Assembly (NCBI RefSeq): GCF_913061305.1
Contig: NZ_CAJXST010000001.1
Coordinates: 364,868 to 428,867 of the forward strand
Direction: 5' to 3'
Source of the DNA: an uncultured Porticoccus sp.
GTDB taxonomy: Bacteria > Pseudomonadota > Gammaproteobacteria > Pseudomonadales > Porticoccaceae
DNA length: 64,000 nt
Part shown: in pieces, positions 53,938-63,265 of the stretch
Layout of the letters: every line of letters starts with the position of its first letter
How positions within the stretch are numbered: position 1 is the first letter of the stretch
Notes under the pieces: generated by a model
The model's input: only the letters and a program-made list of their open reading frames with translations
Database searches by the model: none
Told to the model about the DNA's origin: nothing
Program-made: the position numbers and the translations under genes

Positions 53938-54363
53938 TCACCAGGGTTGTTTCTGGTGTTGCTCGATGCCTTCCGGAATCTGGTACCAGTCCTGTTTTTC
54001 ACTTGTCCAGACATGCATAACGGGTTGGATTATGCGGGTGTCGGACAGGGTTCCCGGCTTCAACTTGATGATGTCCGGTTGCGCCGGATTGAAATGATAG
54101 ATGCGGTTGCCACAATTCGGGCAAAAGGTTGCGCAATTTCGATTGCCGTTTTCCGCCAACCGCTCCCAGGCTTGCATTTCCCCATTAATCCTTAAATCGT
54201 CCCGCTTCACCATCGCCGTGATACTGAAGGCGCTGGTGGAAAGCTTCTGGCATTCCCGGCAATGGCAAATGATCACCTTGATGGGTGCTGCCAGCAGTTC
54301 ATAGGTGACTTTTCCACACTGGCATGAGCCGGGAACTGGATAGCGGATATCAGTATTTTCCAT
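53938..54363 (-). CDS. GFA / CENP-V family zinc protein
   Basis: A 141-residue protein of the glutathione-dependent formaldehyde-activating (GFA) fold. Zinc-binding cysteines appear as GSCQCGKVTYE, CHCRECQKLS and FCPNCGNRIYHF. Despite the name, most members have no proven formaldehyde activity. ATG at 54363 has AAGGA upstream and gives the family's usual length. It is convergent with trpC, 12 bp apart. Confidence 0.88.
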   Translation of the reverse strand: MENTDIRYPVPGSCQCGKVTYELLAAPIKVIICHCRECQKLSTSAFSITAMVKRDDLRINGEMQAWERLAENGNRNCATFCPNCGNRIYHFNPAQPDIIKLKPGTLSDTRIIQPVMHVWTSEKQDWYQIPEGIEQHQKQPW

Positions 54364-54503
54364 TGGCTTTCCTTGTATCTGTCGGTGACAGTTTAAGGGA
54401 GGCTGGGGCTCTGTCAGGGCCAAGAGGTAACGAGCAGTGTTAGACCGGGGGAGCGCCAGGAAGTCCTCCGGTAAAATTTTTTCATGCAACCAGCTAGCCG
54501 GTT

Positions 54504-55223
54504 TTAGCGGGTGCCAAACACGACCATGGTTTTGCCTTTCACCGACACCAATCCCTGGTCTTCAAGGGTTTTCAGTACCCGGCCAACCATTTCCCGGGAG
54601 CAGCCCACAATTCTTCCAATTTCCTGGCGAGTGATCTTGATCTGCATGCCATTGGGGTGGGTCATGGCATCGGGCTCCTTGCACAGATCCAGTAGTGTGC
54701 GTGCCACGCGACCGGTAACATCCAGAAAGGCGAGATCGCCCACTTTACGGGTGGTATCGCGCAGGCGCTTGGCCAGTTGTACGCCGATGGCAAACAGAAA
54801 TTCCGGGTGCTGCCTGGACAGCTCCTGAAACTTGCCGTAACTGATTTCACCGACCTCGCATTCTGTTTTGGCGCGAATCCAGGCACTTCGATCCGGCTGC
54901 TTGAATAGTCCCATTTCACCAAAAAAATCACCTTCATTGAGGTAGGCCACAATCATCTCGCGACCATCGTCGTCTTCAATCAGGACGGTGACAGAACCCT
55001 TGACGATGTAGGAGAGGGTATCGCCCTCATCGCCGGCGTAGATGATGGTGCTTTTTGCTGGATATTTTCTGCGGTGGCAGTGAGCGAGGAACTCTTCCGC
55101 GTTTGGCATGTGGGGTGTGATGGGTGCAGGAGCCAACTTGGTTTCCTCCTCAGGGTGAGGTTTTTCGAACAGAGCACCCATTATGGGCACAAACGCCTCG
55201 CTGTCCAAGTTAGAATTTATCAT
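54504..55223 (-). CDS. vfr: cAMP-receptor-like regulator (CRP/Vfr)
   Basis: A 239-residue CRP-family global regulator. The cAMP pocket segment [20 protein letters not shown] matches CRP/Vfr (E, R and S contacts), and [20 protein letters not shown] is the recognition helix region. It carries about 25 more N-terminal residues than Vfr or CRP (~210-214). GTG at 55226 and ATG at 55223 are both possible starts; GGAG lies just upstream. Position next to trpC and osmC is that of vfr in Pseudomonas. Confidence 0.92.
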   Translation of the reverse strand: MINSNLDSEAFVPIMGALFEKPHPEEETKLAPAPITPHMPNAEEFLAHCHRRKYPAKSTIIYAGDEGDTLSYIVKGSVTVLIEDDDGREMIVAYLNEGDFFGEMGLFKQPDRSAWIRAKTECEVGEISYGKFQELSRQHPEFLFAIGVQLAKRLRDTTRKVGDLAFLDVTGRVARTLLDLCKEPDAMTHPNGMQIKITRQEIGRIVGCSREMVGRVLKTLEDQGLVSVKGKTMVVFGTR

Positions 55224-55333
55224 CACCCGTTGCTCCTCATTGCGAAACGCATGTGCGTCAAGTCAGGTAATTCTAGGGGTAAAGGCACATCAATTATGTT
55301 AGCCTTTTGGCACTTTTTGGATTGAGTATCGTC

Positions 55334-55753
55334 ATGAAAGCAAAAGTCATCTGGGGTGGTGATGTAAAATTCACCGCAGAAACAGAGTCAGGTCATCAGG
55401 TCGTGATGGATGGCCCGCCGGATCACGGTGGCACGAATCAGGGCGCCCGCCCCATGGAGATGGTCCTCTGTGGTATGGGGGGGTGTTCATCGTTTGATGT
55501 GGTGCATATTCTCAAGAAGAGCCGTCAGGATGTGACGGGTTGTGTGGCAGAAATTGATGCGCAGCGCGCGGATACAGTACCCGCAGTTTTCACCAGCATA
55601 CACATCCACTTCGTGGTCACCGGTCGGGGTCTGAAAGACAATCTGGTGAGTAATGCGGTAAAACTGTCCGCAGAGAAATACTGCTCCGCGTCTATCATGT
55701 TGACCAGAGGCGGCGTCGAAATCACCCACAGTTACGAAATCCATTCTGCCTGA
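55334..55753 (+). CDS. OsmC family protein
   Basis: A 139-residue OsmC/Ohr-fold protein, likely a thiol-dependent peroxidase or related function. Both redox cysteines are in family positions: GMGGCSSFDVVHIL and SAEKYCSASIML. The conserved NQGARPMEMVL segment precedes the first. Start at 55334 fits the family; the upstream in-frame ATG (55307) is unlikely. It is divergent from the CRP-like gene. Confidence 0.92.
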   Translation: MKAKVIWGGDVKFTAETESGHQVVMDGPPDHGGTNQGARPMEMVLCGMGGCSSFDVVHILKKSRQDVTGCVAEIDAQRADTVPAVFTSIHIHFVVTGRGLKDNLVSNAVKLSAEKYCSASIMLTRGGVEITHSYEIHSA

Positions 55754-55790
55754 CATCCGCCAAAGACTTTCCGCCTGTTGAATGTGAGCT

Positions 55791-55815
55791 CCCCGGGTCC
55801 GCGGGGCGGTTTTCT
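55791..55815 (+). terminator. Possible osmC terminator
   Basis: CCCCG-GGTCCG-CGGGG forms a short G/C stem 37 bp after the osmC stop, followed by CGGTTTTCT. The T-run is short, so strength is moderate. Confidence 0.5.
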
Positions 55816-55821
55816 GCGCGC

Positions 55822-55917
55822 AAAAAAAAGGGCAGCGGTGCTGCCCAAGGGATTTAAATAGGAGGGAGATAAAGTATCAATGGATTGTTTGAAAAGCCAA
55901 TCTTGTCTGACAAACAA
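55822..55917 (-). ncRNA. Candidate small RNA A
   Basis: On the minus strand a -35-like TTTCAA (55949-55954) and -10 TATAGT (55925-55930) are 18 bp apart. The predicted ~96-nt RNA starts with a stem of ATTGTTTG and CAAACAAT (55911-55918 with 55884-55891). A single-stranded stretch with UCUCCCUCCU follows, and it ends in the terminator GGGCAGC-ACC-GCTGCCC with eight T residues. The C-rich stretch could pair with Shine-Dalgarno sequences. No gene on the minus strand explains the terminator. Alternative: plus-strand leader with AGGAGG. Confidence 0.5.
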
Positions 55918-56005
55918 TGGGCTAACTATAGTTCGCGCCAGATCATGATTGAAATGTATTAAATTTATCTAACTCATTCCCTGTGTTTATTTATGCTGTG
56001 CACAC

Positions 56006-56095
56006 AAAAAAACAGGCAACTTGCGTTGCCTGAAAAAGATATAGAGGGAGTAAGAGAACTACACTTGAATGACCTGATAATTCAATACTGGGAGT
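56006..56095 (-). ncRNA. Candidate small RNA B
   Basis: Same design as candidate A, about 90-190 bp further right: a 5' stem TTGAAT/ATTCAA (56080-56085 with 56065-56070), an unpaired C-rich ACUCCCUCUAU, and a terminator CAGGCAAC-GCAA-GTTGCCTG followed by seven T residues on the minus strand. No strong promoter was identified, so the 5' end is approximate. The parallel layout suggests a duplicated small RNA gene. Confidence 0.45.
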
Positions 56096-56270
56096 ATTTC
56101 ACTCATCCGGTACATTCACGGGGCTTTGGGTTCAGCGACACCAGGTAACCAGTGAGGGGGTGTCGCTTGGTGGAAACCACTCCTTGACCCCGCTTGGTAC
56201 AGTGTCAATATAGTCATTGACTTACTATGACTCAAATGTATTAAGATAATGTTATTCATAATCTATAGGA

Positions 56271-57251
56271 ATGTTTTTTGTGGATACCAAAATTCTGTCC
56301 CGGGTTGATTTGAACTTGCTGGTGGCTCTGCAGGTGTTGCTGGAAGAGCGCAGTGTGACGCGGGCCGCGGAGCGACTGTTCATCACCCAGCCGGCCATGA
56401 GTAAAACCCTTCAGCGCCTCAGGGACCTGTTCGATGACCCGCTGTTTATCCGCAGTGGGCGGGGGCTGATCCCAACGCCCAGAACCAATGAGCTGGCTGC
56501 CCACCTGCCGACACTGTTGGCCGGCGTGTCAGATTTGGTGGCCAGCAGCAAATTTGATCCGCTGACTTACGAGGGGGAAATTTGCATCATGACGGCAGAG
56601 TTTATCGCGGTGCAGGTGGTGCCCACCCTCACCCAGAGAATAATCAGGGAAGCGCCGAGAATGTCGTTGACGCTGACCAGTGAAGCGGAGGAGGAAGGTC
56701 GTGCGCTGGAGGACGGGGATCTGGACTTTGCCATCGAAATTGCCCGCCCCTACGGGAGTGAATATCACGTGACGCCGTTGGGCAGTTTTACGCCAGCGGT
56801 GTGGATGCGTGCCGAGCATCCGCTTGCCAAAAAGGACAAGTTGACCCTGGTGGAAATGCTTGAATACCCGTTTATTCAGTATTATCTGTTGCTGACGGGT
56901 CCCATATCGGCCAGTGCAGAGAGCCGGTTTGATCGGGAGTTGGCGAAACATGGTTTGAAGCGACAGAAAACTCTGGTCACCACCCAGTTGATGACGGCCA
57001 TGGATGCCCTGTGGCATACCGATTGCCTGATGATGGCCACCATGCACGACCTGAAAATCGAGAGTGAGTCATACGGTATTGTGCGTAAACCCTACCCGGA
57101 AGAACTGGAGTTTGATAATACCGTTCCGGTGGTATTGGTGCAGCATGTCAGGACCATCAAGTCGCCGGCTCACCAATGGGTCAAAGATCAGATTATTGGC
57201 ATTGTTCAGGACATCAAGGAGCAGGCTCGACAGGCAGTCCGCGCCCGCTGA
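56271..57251 (+). CDS. LysR family transcriptional regulator
   Basis: A 326-residue LysR-type regulator of the LeuO/NodD-like branch. The N-terminal part reads VDLNLLVALQVLLEERSVTR, then TQPAMSKTLQRLRDLFDDPL, typical of that branch. The effector domain follows from about residue 95. ATG at 56271 abuts its GGA site, so GTG at 56280 is a realistic alternative start. Convergent with coq7, adjoining with no gap. Target genes unknown. Confidence 0.88.
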   Translation: MFFVDTKILSRVDLNLLVALQVLLEERSVTRAAERLFITQPAMSKTLQRLRDLFDDPLFIRSGRGLIPTPRTNELAAHLPTLLAGVSDLVASSKFDPLTYEGEICIMTAEFIAVQVVPTLTQRIIREAPRMSLTLTSEAEEEGRALEDGDLDFAIEIARPYGSEYHVTPLGSFTPAVWMRAEHPLAKKDKLTLVEMLEYPFIQYYLLLTGPISASAESRFDRELAKHGLKRQKTLVTTQLMTAMDALWHTDCLMMATMHDLKIESESYGIVRKPYPEELEFDNTVPVVLVQHVRTIKSPAHQWVKDQIIGIVQDIKEQARQAVRAR

Positions 57252-57896
57252 TTAAATATGGTAGCTGGTTTTGGTCATGGCGCCGGAGATCAGCGTCATC
57301 AAGCCCTTCACTGGTGAGGGAAATTCCAGGCCGCCGGCCTCCTTCGCCACCGCCGCATGTTTGCCCTCATCTTCCAGCATTTTCTGCACAATGGCGCGGC
57401 TTTTGGTGTCGTTTTCCGGCAGTATTTCCAGATGATTTTCGAGGTGTTGACAGACTTGCTGTTCGGTGGCTGACACAAAGCCGAGGCTGAGTTTGTCACT
57501 GACCAGCCCGGTAGTGGCCCCGATGCCAAAAGACAGGCCGTACCAAATTGGGTTCAACAGGCTGGTGTGTCCACCCAACTGCTTGAGCCGGTCCTGGCAC
57601 CAGGCCAGATGATCAATTTCCTCATCGGCAGCCTGTTCCATCTCAGTGCGAACCGAGGTGAGTTTTGCTGTCAGTGCCTGTCCCTGGTAAAGCGCCTGGG
57701 CACAGACCTCTCCTGTGTGGTTGACCCGCATCAGACCTATTGCGTGCCGCTTTTCACGCTCATCCAGCGTGTGCTCCTCGACGGTTTTTCCCGGTGACAG
57801 GCGGGCCGGCGCCGGAGGCTCGGCTGCCAGGGTGCGCAGGGCACGGTCTACCTGAAGAAGAAGTCCATCGAGCTTGGTAAGCTGCCTTGTGTGCAC
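57252..57896 (-). CDS. coq7: Demethoxyubiquinone hydroxylase Coq7
   Basis: A 214-residue di-iron ferritin-like monooxygenase of ubiquinone biosynthesis. Iron ligands lie in [42 protein letters not shown] and [11 protein letters not shown]. Start is GTG at 57896. Located near vfr and osmC as in Pseudomonas relatives. It shows that the host makes ubiquinone with an O2-dependent step. Confidence 0.95.
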   Translation of the reverse strand: MHTRQLTKLDGLLLQVDRALRTLAAEPPAPARLSPGKTVEEHTLDEREKRHAIGLMRVNHTGEVCAQALYQGQALTAKLTSVRTEMEQAADEEIDHLAWCQDRLKQLGGHTSLLNPIWYGLSFGIGATTGLVSDKLSLGFVSATEQQVCQHLENHLEILPENDTKSRAIVQKMLEDEGKHAAVAKEAGGLEFPSPVKGLMTLISGAMTKTSYHI

Positions 57897-57966
57897 GGTT
57901 TTGCCCTAAACTGTTGGTGGTGACAAGATTGTAGCAAAATCATCCGTCAACACACGAGGGTAATAG

Positions 57967-58917
57967 ATGATAGACCATCCACAGCAATTTCTCGGTTACG
58001 GTATTTACTGTATCGACGCGCAATACGTGAGGCCGGGACAAGCCTGTTGTTATCTGCTGGTGGATGACGGCGAGGTGGCGATTATTGAAACCGGTACCAG
58101 TCACACCGTGAGTGCTATCAGTGAGGCACTGGATTCATTGGGTCTGACGGCAGCGGCCGTTCGCTACGTGATTCCCACCCATGTGCACCTCGACCACGCT
58201 GGTGGTGCCGGATTGCTAATGCAGCGTTACCCCGATGCCCAGCTGGTTGTTCATCCCCGCGGCGCTCGTCATCTGGCGGATCCCACAAAACTGATAGCGG
58301 GTGTTATCGCGGTCTACGGGGAGTCGGCCTACCGGTCACTGTATGGCGAGCTTGTGGCTGTGCCTGAAGAACGCATTATCAGCGCCGAGGACGGGTTGCG
58401 ACTGAATCTGGGTGGGCGCACACTGGAGTTTCGTCATACCCCGGGACATGCCGAGCACCATTGTTGTGTTTGGGATAAGGTCAGTGGCGGCTGGTTTACC
58501 GGAGACACTTTCGGCCTCGCTTATCTGACCCCGGCGCTGGGGGGTGACCGGTTTATCATGCCCACCACGACACCTGTGCAATTTGCGCCTGAGCGGCTGC
58601 TCAGCTCGCTGGACTTGCTGATGAGCTATCGGCCCCGGCGGGTTTATCTCACCCATTACAGCCTACTGGATGAACCTGAAAATTACGTGATGTTGTTGCG
58701 CGAGCAAATAAACGCCTGGTGTGACATGGCGCTGTCCCTGGAGGCTGGACCAGAGCGGGAGAGCACGATTTACAAGCGGATAACAGAGCTCACACTGACA
58801 CGGATAAAGGCTCGCTGGCCGGATGCCGACATGGCGTTGATTGAGCAGGATCTTGAAATGGATCTTGAACTGAATGCCCAGGGCCTTGAGGTCTGGTTGC
58901 GACGTCAGCAGCAGTAG
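57967..58917 (+). CDS. Metallo-beta-lactamase fold hydrolase
   Basis: A 316-residue MBL-fold enzyme. The metal site HVHLDHAGGAGLLM (H-x-H-x-D-H), later His in EFRHTPGHAEHH and Asp in WFTGDTFGLAY, and the final His in YLTHYSLL are intact. The C-terminal ~100 residues are helical and specific to this subgroup. Substrate unknown; thioester or sulfur-compound hydrolases of similar type exist. GAGG precedes ATG 57967. It ends directly against purD (convergent). Confidence 0.85.
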   Translation: MIDHPQQFLGYGIYCIDAQYVRPGQACCYLLVDDGEVAIIETGTSHTVSAISEALDSLGLTAAAVRYVIPTHVHLDHAGGAGLLMQRYPDAQLVVHPRGARHLADPTKLIAGVIAVYGESAYRSLYGELVAVPEERIISAEDGLRLNLGGRTLEFRHTPGHAEHHCCVWDKVSGGWFTGDTFGLAYLTPALGGDRFIMPTTTPVQFAPERLLSSLDLLMSYRPRRVYLTHYSLLDEPENYVMLLREQINAWCDMALSLEAGPERESTIYKRITELTLTRIKARWPDADMALIEQDLEMDLELNAQGLEVWLRRQQQ

Positions 58918-60204
58918 CTAGGCCTTCTCCCGTGCGATCGCCCGATAGCCAATATCGTGGCGAAAATAGACATCATCCCAACAAATCTGCTCTGCCAGCT
59001 GGTAGGCCCGCTGCTGGGCTTCAGAGACCGTATTGCCCAGACCGACGGCGCAGAGCACTCGCCCGCCGTTGGTGGCAACCCGCCCATCAACCTCTCTGGT
59101 CCCCGCGTGAAAAACCTTGCTGTCTTCTGTGCCGGAAGCGGGAAGCCCTGAGATGACATCACCCTTGCGGTAGTCATTTGGGTAGCCTCCCGCCGCCAAT
59201 ACGACACCCAGCGCAGCCCGGGGGTCCCAATCAACGGTGCAGTGGTGAAGCGTCTTGTCCAGTGCCGCAGTGCAGAGTGCCACCAGATCGGATTTTAGCC
59301 GCATCATGATCGGCTGGGTTTCCGGATCGCCAAAGCGGCAGTTGTACTCGATCACCTTGGGGGTGCTGTCGGGCATGATCATCAGCCCGGCATACAGGAA
59401 ACCGGTGTAACGGTTACCCTCTGCCGCCATCCCCTGCACGGTGGGCTGAATCACCTCGGCCATGACGCGCTCGTGAATTTCGGGGGTCACCACCGGTGCC
59501 GGGGAGTAAGCCCCCATACCGCCGGTATTCGGTCCCCGGTCGCCGTCATCCCGTGCCTTGTGATCCTGCGACGTCGCCATTGGCAGGATATGTTCCCCGT
59601 CCACCATGACAATAAAGCTGGCTTCCTCGCCGGCCAGAAACTCTTCGATCACCACCCGATGGCCGGCATCGCCGAAGGCGTTACCCGCCAGCATATCGTG
59701 CACGGCGTTTTCGGCTTCCTCCAGGGTTGTGGCGACAATCACCCCTTTGCCCGCGGCCAGGCCATCGGCCTTGATGACAATGGGGGCCCCTTTCTCGCGC
59801 AGGTAGGCGAGCGCCGGTTCGATCTCAGTGAAATTCTGGTATTCCGCAGTGGGGATGTTGTGGCGCGCCAGGAAGTCCTTGGTAAACGCCTTGGAACCTT
59901 CCAGCTGCGCTGCCCCTTTCGAGGGGCCAAAGGCCCGCAGACCGCGACCGGCGAAAAAATCCACAATGCCATCCACCAGTGGCTGTTCCGGGCCGACGAT
60001 GGTCAGGGCGACGTTATTCTGCTGGGCAAAATCTGCCAGTGCTGCAAAGTCGTTGACATCGATAGCGATGTTCCGGACACACGGTTCCAGCGCTGTGCCC
60101 GCATTGCCCGGTGCCACGAAAACCCTTTCCACACCCTGGCCCTGGGCTGCTTTCCACGCCAGTGCGTGTTCCCGTCCGCCGGAGCCTATTACCAGAATAT
60201 TCAT
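58918..60204 (-). CDS. purD: Phosphoribosylamine-glycine ligase
   Basis: A 428-residue ATP-grasp enzyme of purine synthesis making GAR from phosphoribosylamine, glycine and ATP. It begins MNILVIGSGGREHALAWKAA and shows PIVIKADGLAAGKGVIVA, GNRYTGFLYAGLMI, EYNCRFGDPETQPIMMRL and GVVLAAGGYP, all standard. It follows purH with a hairpin between them. Confidence 0.97.
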   Translation of the reverse strand: MNILVIGSGGREHALAWKAAQGQGVERVFVAPGNAGTALEPCVRNIAIDVNDFAALADFAQQNNVALTIVGPEQPLVDGIVDFFAGRGLRAFGPSKGAAQLEGSKAFTKDFLARHNIPTAEYQNFTEIEPALAYLREKGAPIVIKADGLAAGKGVIVATTLEEAENAVHDMLAGNAFGDAGHRVVIEEFLAGEEASFIVMVDGEHILPMATSQDHKARDDGDRGPNTGGMGAYSPAPVVTPEIHERVMAEVIQPTVQGMAAEGNRYTGFLYAGLMIMPDSTPKVIEYNCRFGDPETQPIMMRLKSDLVALCTAALDKTLHHCTVDWDPRAALGVVLAAGGYPNDYRKGDVISGLPASGTEDSKVFHAGTREVDGRVATNGGRVLCAVGLGNTVSEAQQRAYQLAEQICWDDVYFRHDIGYRAIAREKA

Positions 60205-60230
60205 GCGTAATTCTCTTGCCTTAAATGACA

Positions 60231-60263
60231 GCGGCGATTGTGCTGGCAGGGCACAAGCGCCGC
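60231..60263. promoter_or_regulatory. purH-purD intercistronic stem-loop
   Basis: GCGGCGATTGTGC and GCACAAGCGCCGC pair at 12 of 13 positions with a 7-nt loop in the 96-bp gap between purH and purD. No U-run follows on the minus strand. It may stabilise the upstream mRNA or adjust purD expression relative to purH. Confidence 0.55.
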
Positions 60264-60300
60264 AAAATCAACGCGATAGGAACAACGTTGTCGTGCATTA

Positions 60301-61890
60301 TCAGTGACGGAAGTGCCGCATACCCGTAAACACCATGGCCATGCCGTGTTCGTTGGCGGCGGCGATGACTTCCTCGTCGCGGATCGAGCCACCGGGCTGG
60401 ATTACGCAACTGATGCCCACCGTGGCGGCGTTATCGATACCATCCCGGAACGGGAAGAAGGCGTCGGAGGCCATGATTGCCCCCTTCACTTCCAGTCCCG
60501 CGTGCTCCGCCTTGATGGCGGCGATACGGGCGGAGTTGATGCGGCTCATCTGGCCCGCCCCGACACCGATCGTCTGGTTGTTTTTTGCGTAGACGATGGC
60601 GTTGGATTTCACCATTTTGGCTACCTTCCAGGCGAACAGCAGGTCTGCCAGCTCGTCATCCGTGGGTTTCCGGTCGGTGACCACTTTCAGGTCGGCGGCG
60701 GAGACCATGCCGTTATCTCGATCCTGTACCAGCAGGCCGCCATTGACCCGTTTGAAGTCAAAGTCCTGTGGGCGGGATTTGCCCCATTGGCCACATGCCA
60801 GCAGCCGCACGTTTTTCTTGCTGCTGACTGCGGTCACTGCCGCATCAGAGACACTGGGAGCGATGATTACTTCCACGAACTGTTTTTCGCAGATGGCTTC
60901 GGCGGTGGCCGCATCCAGCTCGCGGTTGAAGGCGATAATGCCACCGAAGGCGGATTCCGGGTCAGTGGCAAAGGCCAGGTCATAGGCGGTCCCGATATCC
61001 ACTGCCACGGCCACGCCGCAGGGATTGGCGTGCTTGACGATCACGCAGGCGGGCTGGTCGAATTGCTTGACGCACTCCAGGGCTGCGTCGGTGTCGGCGA
61101 TATTGTTGTAGGACAGCTCCTTGCCCTGCAATTGACGGGCGGTGGCGACACTGGCCTCCGCCGGACTGGCTTCTACGTAAAAGGCCGCCTTCTGATGTGG
61201 ATTCTCGCCGTAACGCATTTCCTGGATTTTCAGGAACTGGGTGTTGAAGGTGTCGGGGAAGTCGCGTTTCTCGTTGGTGTCCGGCGCAAAATTGAAAGGG
61301 CGGGCGCCAAAGTGGTTGGCGATCATGCCGTCGTAGGCGGCAGTGTGCTCAAAGGCTTTGACCATCAGGGTGTAGCGGGTGTCATAACTGAGTTGGCCTC
61401 CGTTGGCCTGCATTTCATCCAGTACTGCGCTGTAGTCGTCGGCATTGACCACAATGGCGACATCCTTATGGTTTTTGGCGGCGGAGCGAACCATGGTGGG
61501 GCCGCCGATATCGATATTTTCAATGGCGGTTGGCAGGTCGCAGTTGGGATCGGCCACGGTGGCGGCGAAGGGGTAGAGGTTTACCACCACCATGTCGATG
61601 GGCAGGATGCCGTGTTCACCCATGACGCCGTCATCGGTGCCGCGACGACCGAGGATGCCCCCGTGCACTTTGGGATGAAGGGTTTTGACTCGGCCGTCCA
61701 TCATTTCCGGGAATCCGGTGTAATCCGAGACTTCCCTGACACTGATGCCGTTCTCGTTGAGCAGGCGGTAGGTGCCGCCCGTAGAGAGGACCTCGACGCC
61801 CTGATTGCTCAGTGCCCTGGCGAATTCAACAATGCCTGTCTTGTCAGAGACGCTGATCAGGGCGCGGGAAACTTTACGCAAGTCGCTCAT
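60301..61890 (-). CDS. purH: Bifunctional AICAR transformylase/IMP cyclohydrolase
   Basis: A 529-residue enzyme catalysing the last two steps of IMP synthesis. The N-terminal MGS-like IMP cyclohydrolase domain ([32 protein letters not shown]) is followed by the transformylase domain with the catalytic [11 protein letters not shown] motif and [12 protein letters not shown]. Full length and intact. Co-oriented with fis, 21 bp away. Confidence 0.97.
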   Translation of the reverse strand: MSDLRKVSRALISVSDKTGIVEFARALSNQGVEVLSTGGTYRLLNENGISVREVSDYTGFPEMMDGRVKTLHPKVHGGILGRRGTDDGVMGEHGILPIDMVVVNLYPFAATVADPNCDLPTAIENIDIGGPTMVRSAAKNHKDVAIVVNADDYSAVLDEMQANGGQLSYDTRYTLMVKAFEHTAAYDGMIANHFGARPFNFAPDTNEKRDFPDTFNTQFLKIQEMRYGENPHQKAAFYVEASPAEASVATARQLQGKELSYNNIADTDAALECVKQFDQPACVIVKHANPCGVAVAVDIGTAYDLAFATDPESAFGGIIAFNRELDAATAEAICEKQFVEVIIAPSVSDAAVTAVSSKKNVRLLACGQWGKSRPQDFDFKRVNGGLLVQDRDNGMVSAADLKVVTDRKPTDDELADLLFAWKVAKMVKSNAIVYAKNNQTIGVGAGQMSRINSARIAAIKAEHAGLEVKGAIMASDAFFPFRDGIDNAATVGISCVIQPGGSIRDEEVIAAANEHGMAMVFTGMRHFRH

Positions 61891-61911
61891 ATGGTCCTCA
61901 GTGTTGGTGTT

Positions 61912-62208
61912 TTATAGTAGATTGTATTGTTTGAGTTTTTTTCGCAGTGTGCCGCGGTTCAGGCCAAGCATTTCTGCCGCCTTGCTCTGGTTGTTGCGGG
62001 TATAGCTGAGCACCGCTTCAAGCAGGGGTTCCTCCACCTCCGTGAGTACCAGCTGATACAGATCATTGGTCGGCTGTCCGTCCAGATGCAGGAAATATTG
62101 TTGCAGTGCGGTTTCCACACAGAGACGCAGGGATTTGTGATGGTGTGTGGTATCCGATGGTTCGGCGCTTACCTCGGCCTGGATCGTAAATGTATCAATG
62201 GCGCTCAT
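61912..62208 (-). CDS. fis: DNA-binding protein Fis
   Basis: A 98-residue nucleoid protein of exactly E. coli Fis length. The C-terminal helix-turn-helix QSKAAEMLGLNRGTLRKKLK is nearly invariant. ATG at 62208 overlaps the dusB stop by 4 bp (ATGA), the conserved dusB-fis arrangement. Confidence 0.96.
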   Translation of the reverse strand: MSAIDTFTIQAEVSAEPSDTTHHHKSLRLCVETALQQYFLHLDGQPTNDLYQLVLTEVEEPLLEAVLSYTRNNQSKAAEMLGLNRGTLRKKLKQYNLL

Positions 62209-63206
62209 GCGGCTTGGTCCCAATTGTTCTGTCCTGCCAGGTAGGTGTGCAGGCGGTCTATTTGTTCGTTATGGTTGTCCAGCTGGTTGAAAGAGCGGCG
62301 AAAGGTGTCACCGCCGGGCAGGCGCTCAACGTACCAGCCCACATGCTTGCGGGCAATCCGGATCCCTGAATATTCCCCGTAGTGCGTGTGTATGGCGCGA
62401 ATATGGTCAACCACCTGGGCAGCGAATTCCTGCCCGGAGAGGGGTTCAGGTAGCGAGCCGTATTCCAGATAGTGATTGATCTCACGAAATAGCCATGGGT
62501 TGCCCTGGGCGGCGCGGCCAATCATCACGGCGGCTGCACAGGTGTGGTCAAGCACGGCTTTGGCATCCTCCGCAGAACGGATATCACCGTTGGCGAATAC
62601 CGGGATATCCACTGATTGCACCACTCCCGCGATTGTGTCGTATTCAGCGTGGCCGTTGAAGCGACAGGCGCGGGTGCGTCCGTGGACAGCGAGCGCCTGG
62701 ATACCGCAATTCTCGGCAATTCTGGCGATGTTGAGCGCGTTGCGATTCTGGCTGTCCCAGCCGGTGCGGATTTTCAGTGTGACGGGAATGTCGACGGCCC
62801 CGACCACGGCGGAGAGAATAGCTGCCACCAGTTTCTCATCTTGGAGCAATGCCGATCCGGCTGCCCGTTTGCAGACTTTTTTGGCGGGGCAACCCATATT
62901 GATATCGATGATCTCGGCACCGAGCTCCCTGTTCTGTCGGGCGGCATCCGCCATGAGGGTCGGGATACTGCCGGCAATCTGTACGGATCTGGGCGAGAGC
63001 TCATCCTTGTGGACCAGCCGCTGGCGGCTCTTCCGGGTGTGCCAAAGGCGGGTATCAGAGGTGATCATCTCGGACACGGCCATGCCAGCACCCTGTGCTC
63101 GACAGAGCCGGCGAAATGGCAAATCCGTCACGCCGGCCATGGGTGCCAGTATGGTTCGTGATGCCAGCGCATGATGACCAATCTTCACCAAGTCGGGTTG
63201 CCTCAA
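62205..63206 (-). CDS. dusB: tRNA-dihydrouridine synthase B
   Basis: A flavin TIM-barrel enzyme reducing uridines in tRNA. ILAPMAGVTDLPFRRLCRAQ, DINMGCPAKKVCKRAAGSAL with the catalytic Cys, HGRTRACRFNGHAEY and VFANGDIRSAEDA are typical of DusB. The annotated start is TTG at 63206; a GTG at 63188 directly before KIGHHALASR would match other DusB proteins better. Translationally coupled to fis. Confidence 0.95.
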   Translation of the reverse strand: MRQPDLVKIGHHALASRTILAPMAGVTDLPFRRLCRAQGAGMAVSEMITSDTRLWHTRKSRQRLVHKDELSPRSVQIAGSIPTLMADAARQNRELGAEIIDINMGCPAKKVCKRAAGSALLQDEKLVAAILSAVVGAVDIPVTLKIRTGWDSQNRNALNIARIAENCGIQALAVHGRTRACRFNGHAEYDTIAGVVQSVDIPVFANGDIRSAEDAKAVLDHTCAAAVMIGRAAQGNPWLFREINHYLEYGSLPEPLSGQEFAAQVVDHIRAIHTHYGEYSGIRIARKHVGWYVERLPGGDTFRRSFNQLDNHNEQIDRLHTYLAGQNNWDQAA

Positions 63207-63265
63207 TCTAAGCTCGGAAAAAACGGGGTGTTGATGATACCCGCTCTTGGCCGGCGGAATAAAGA

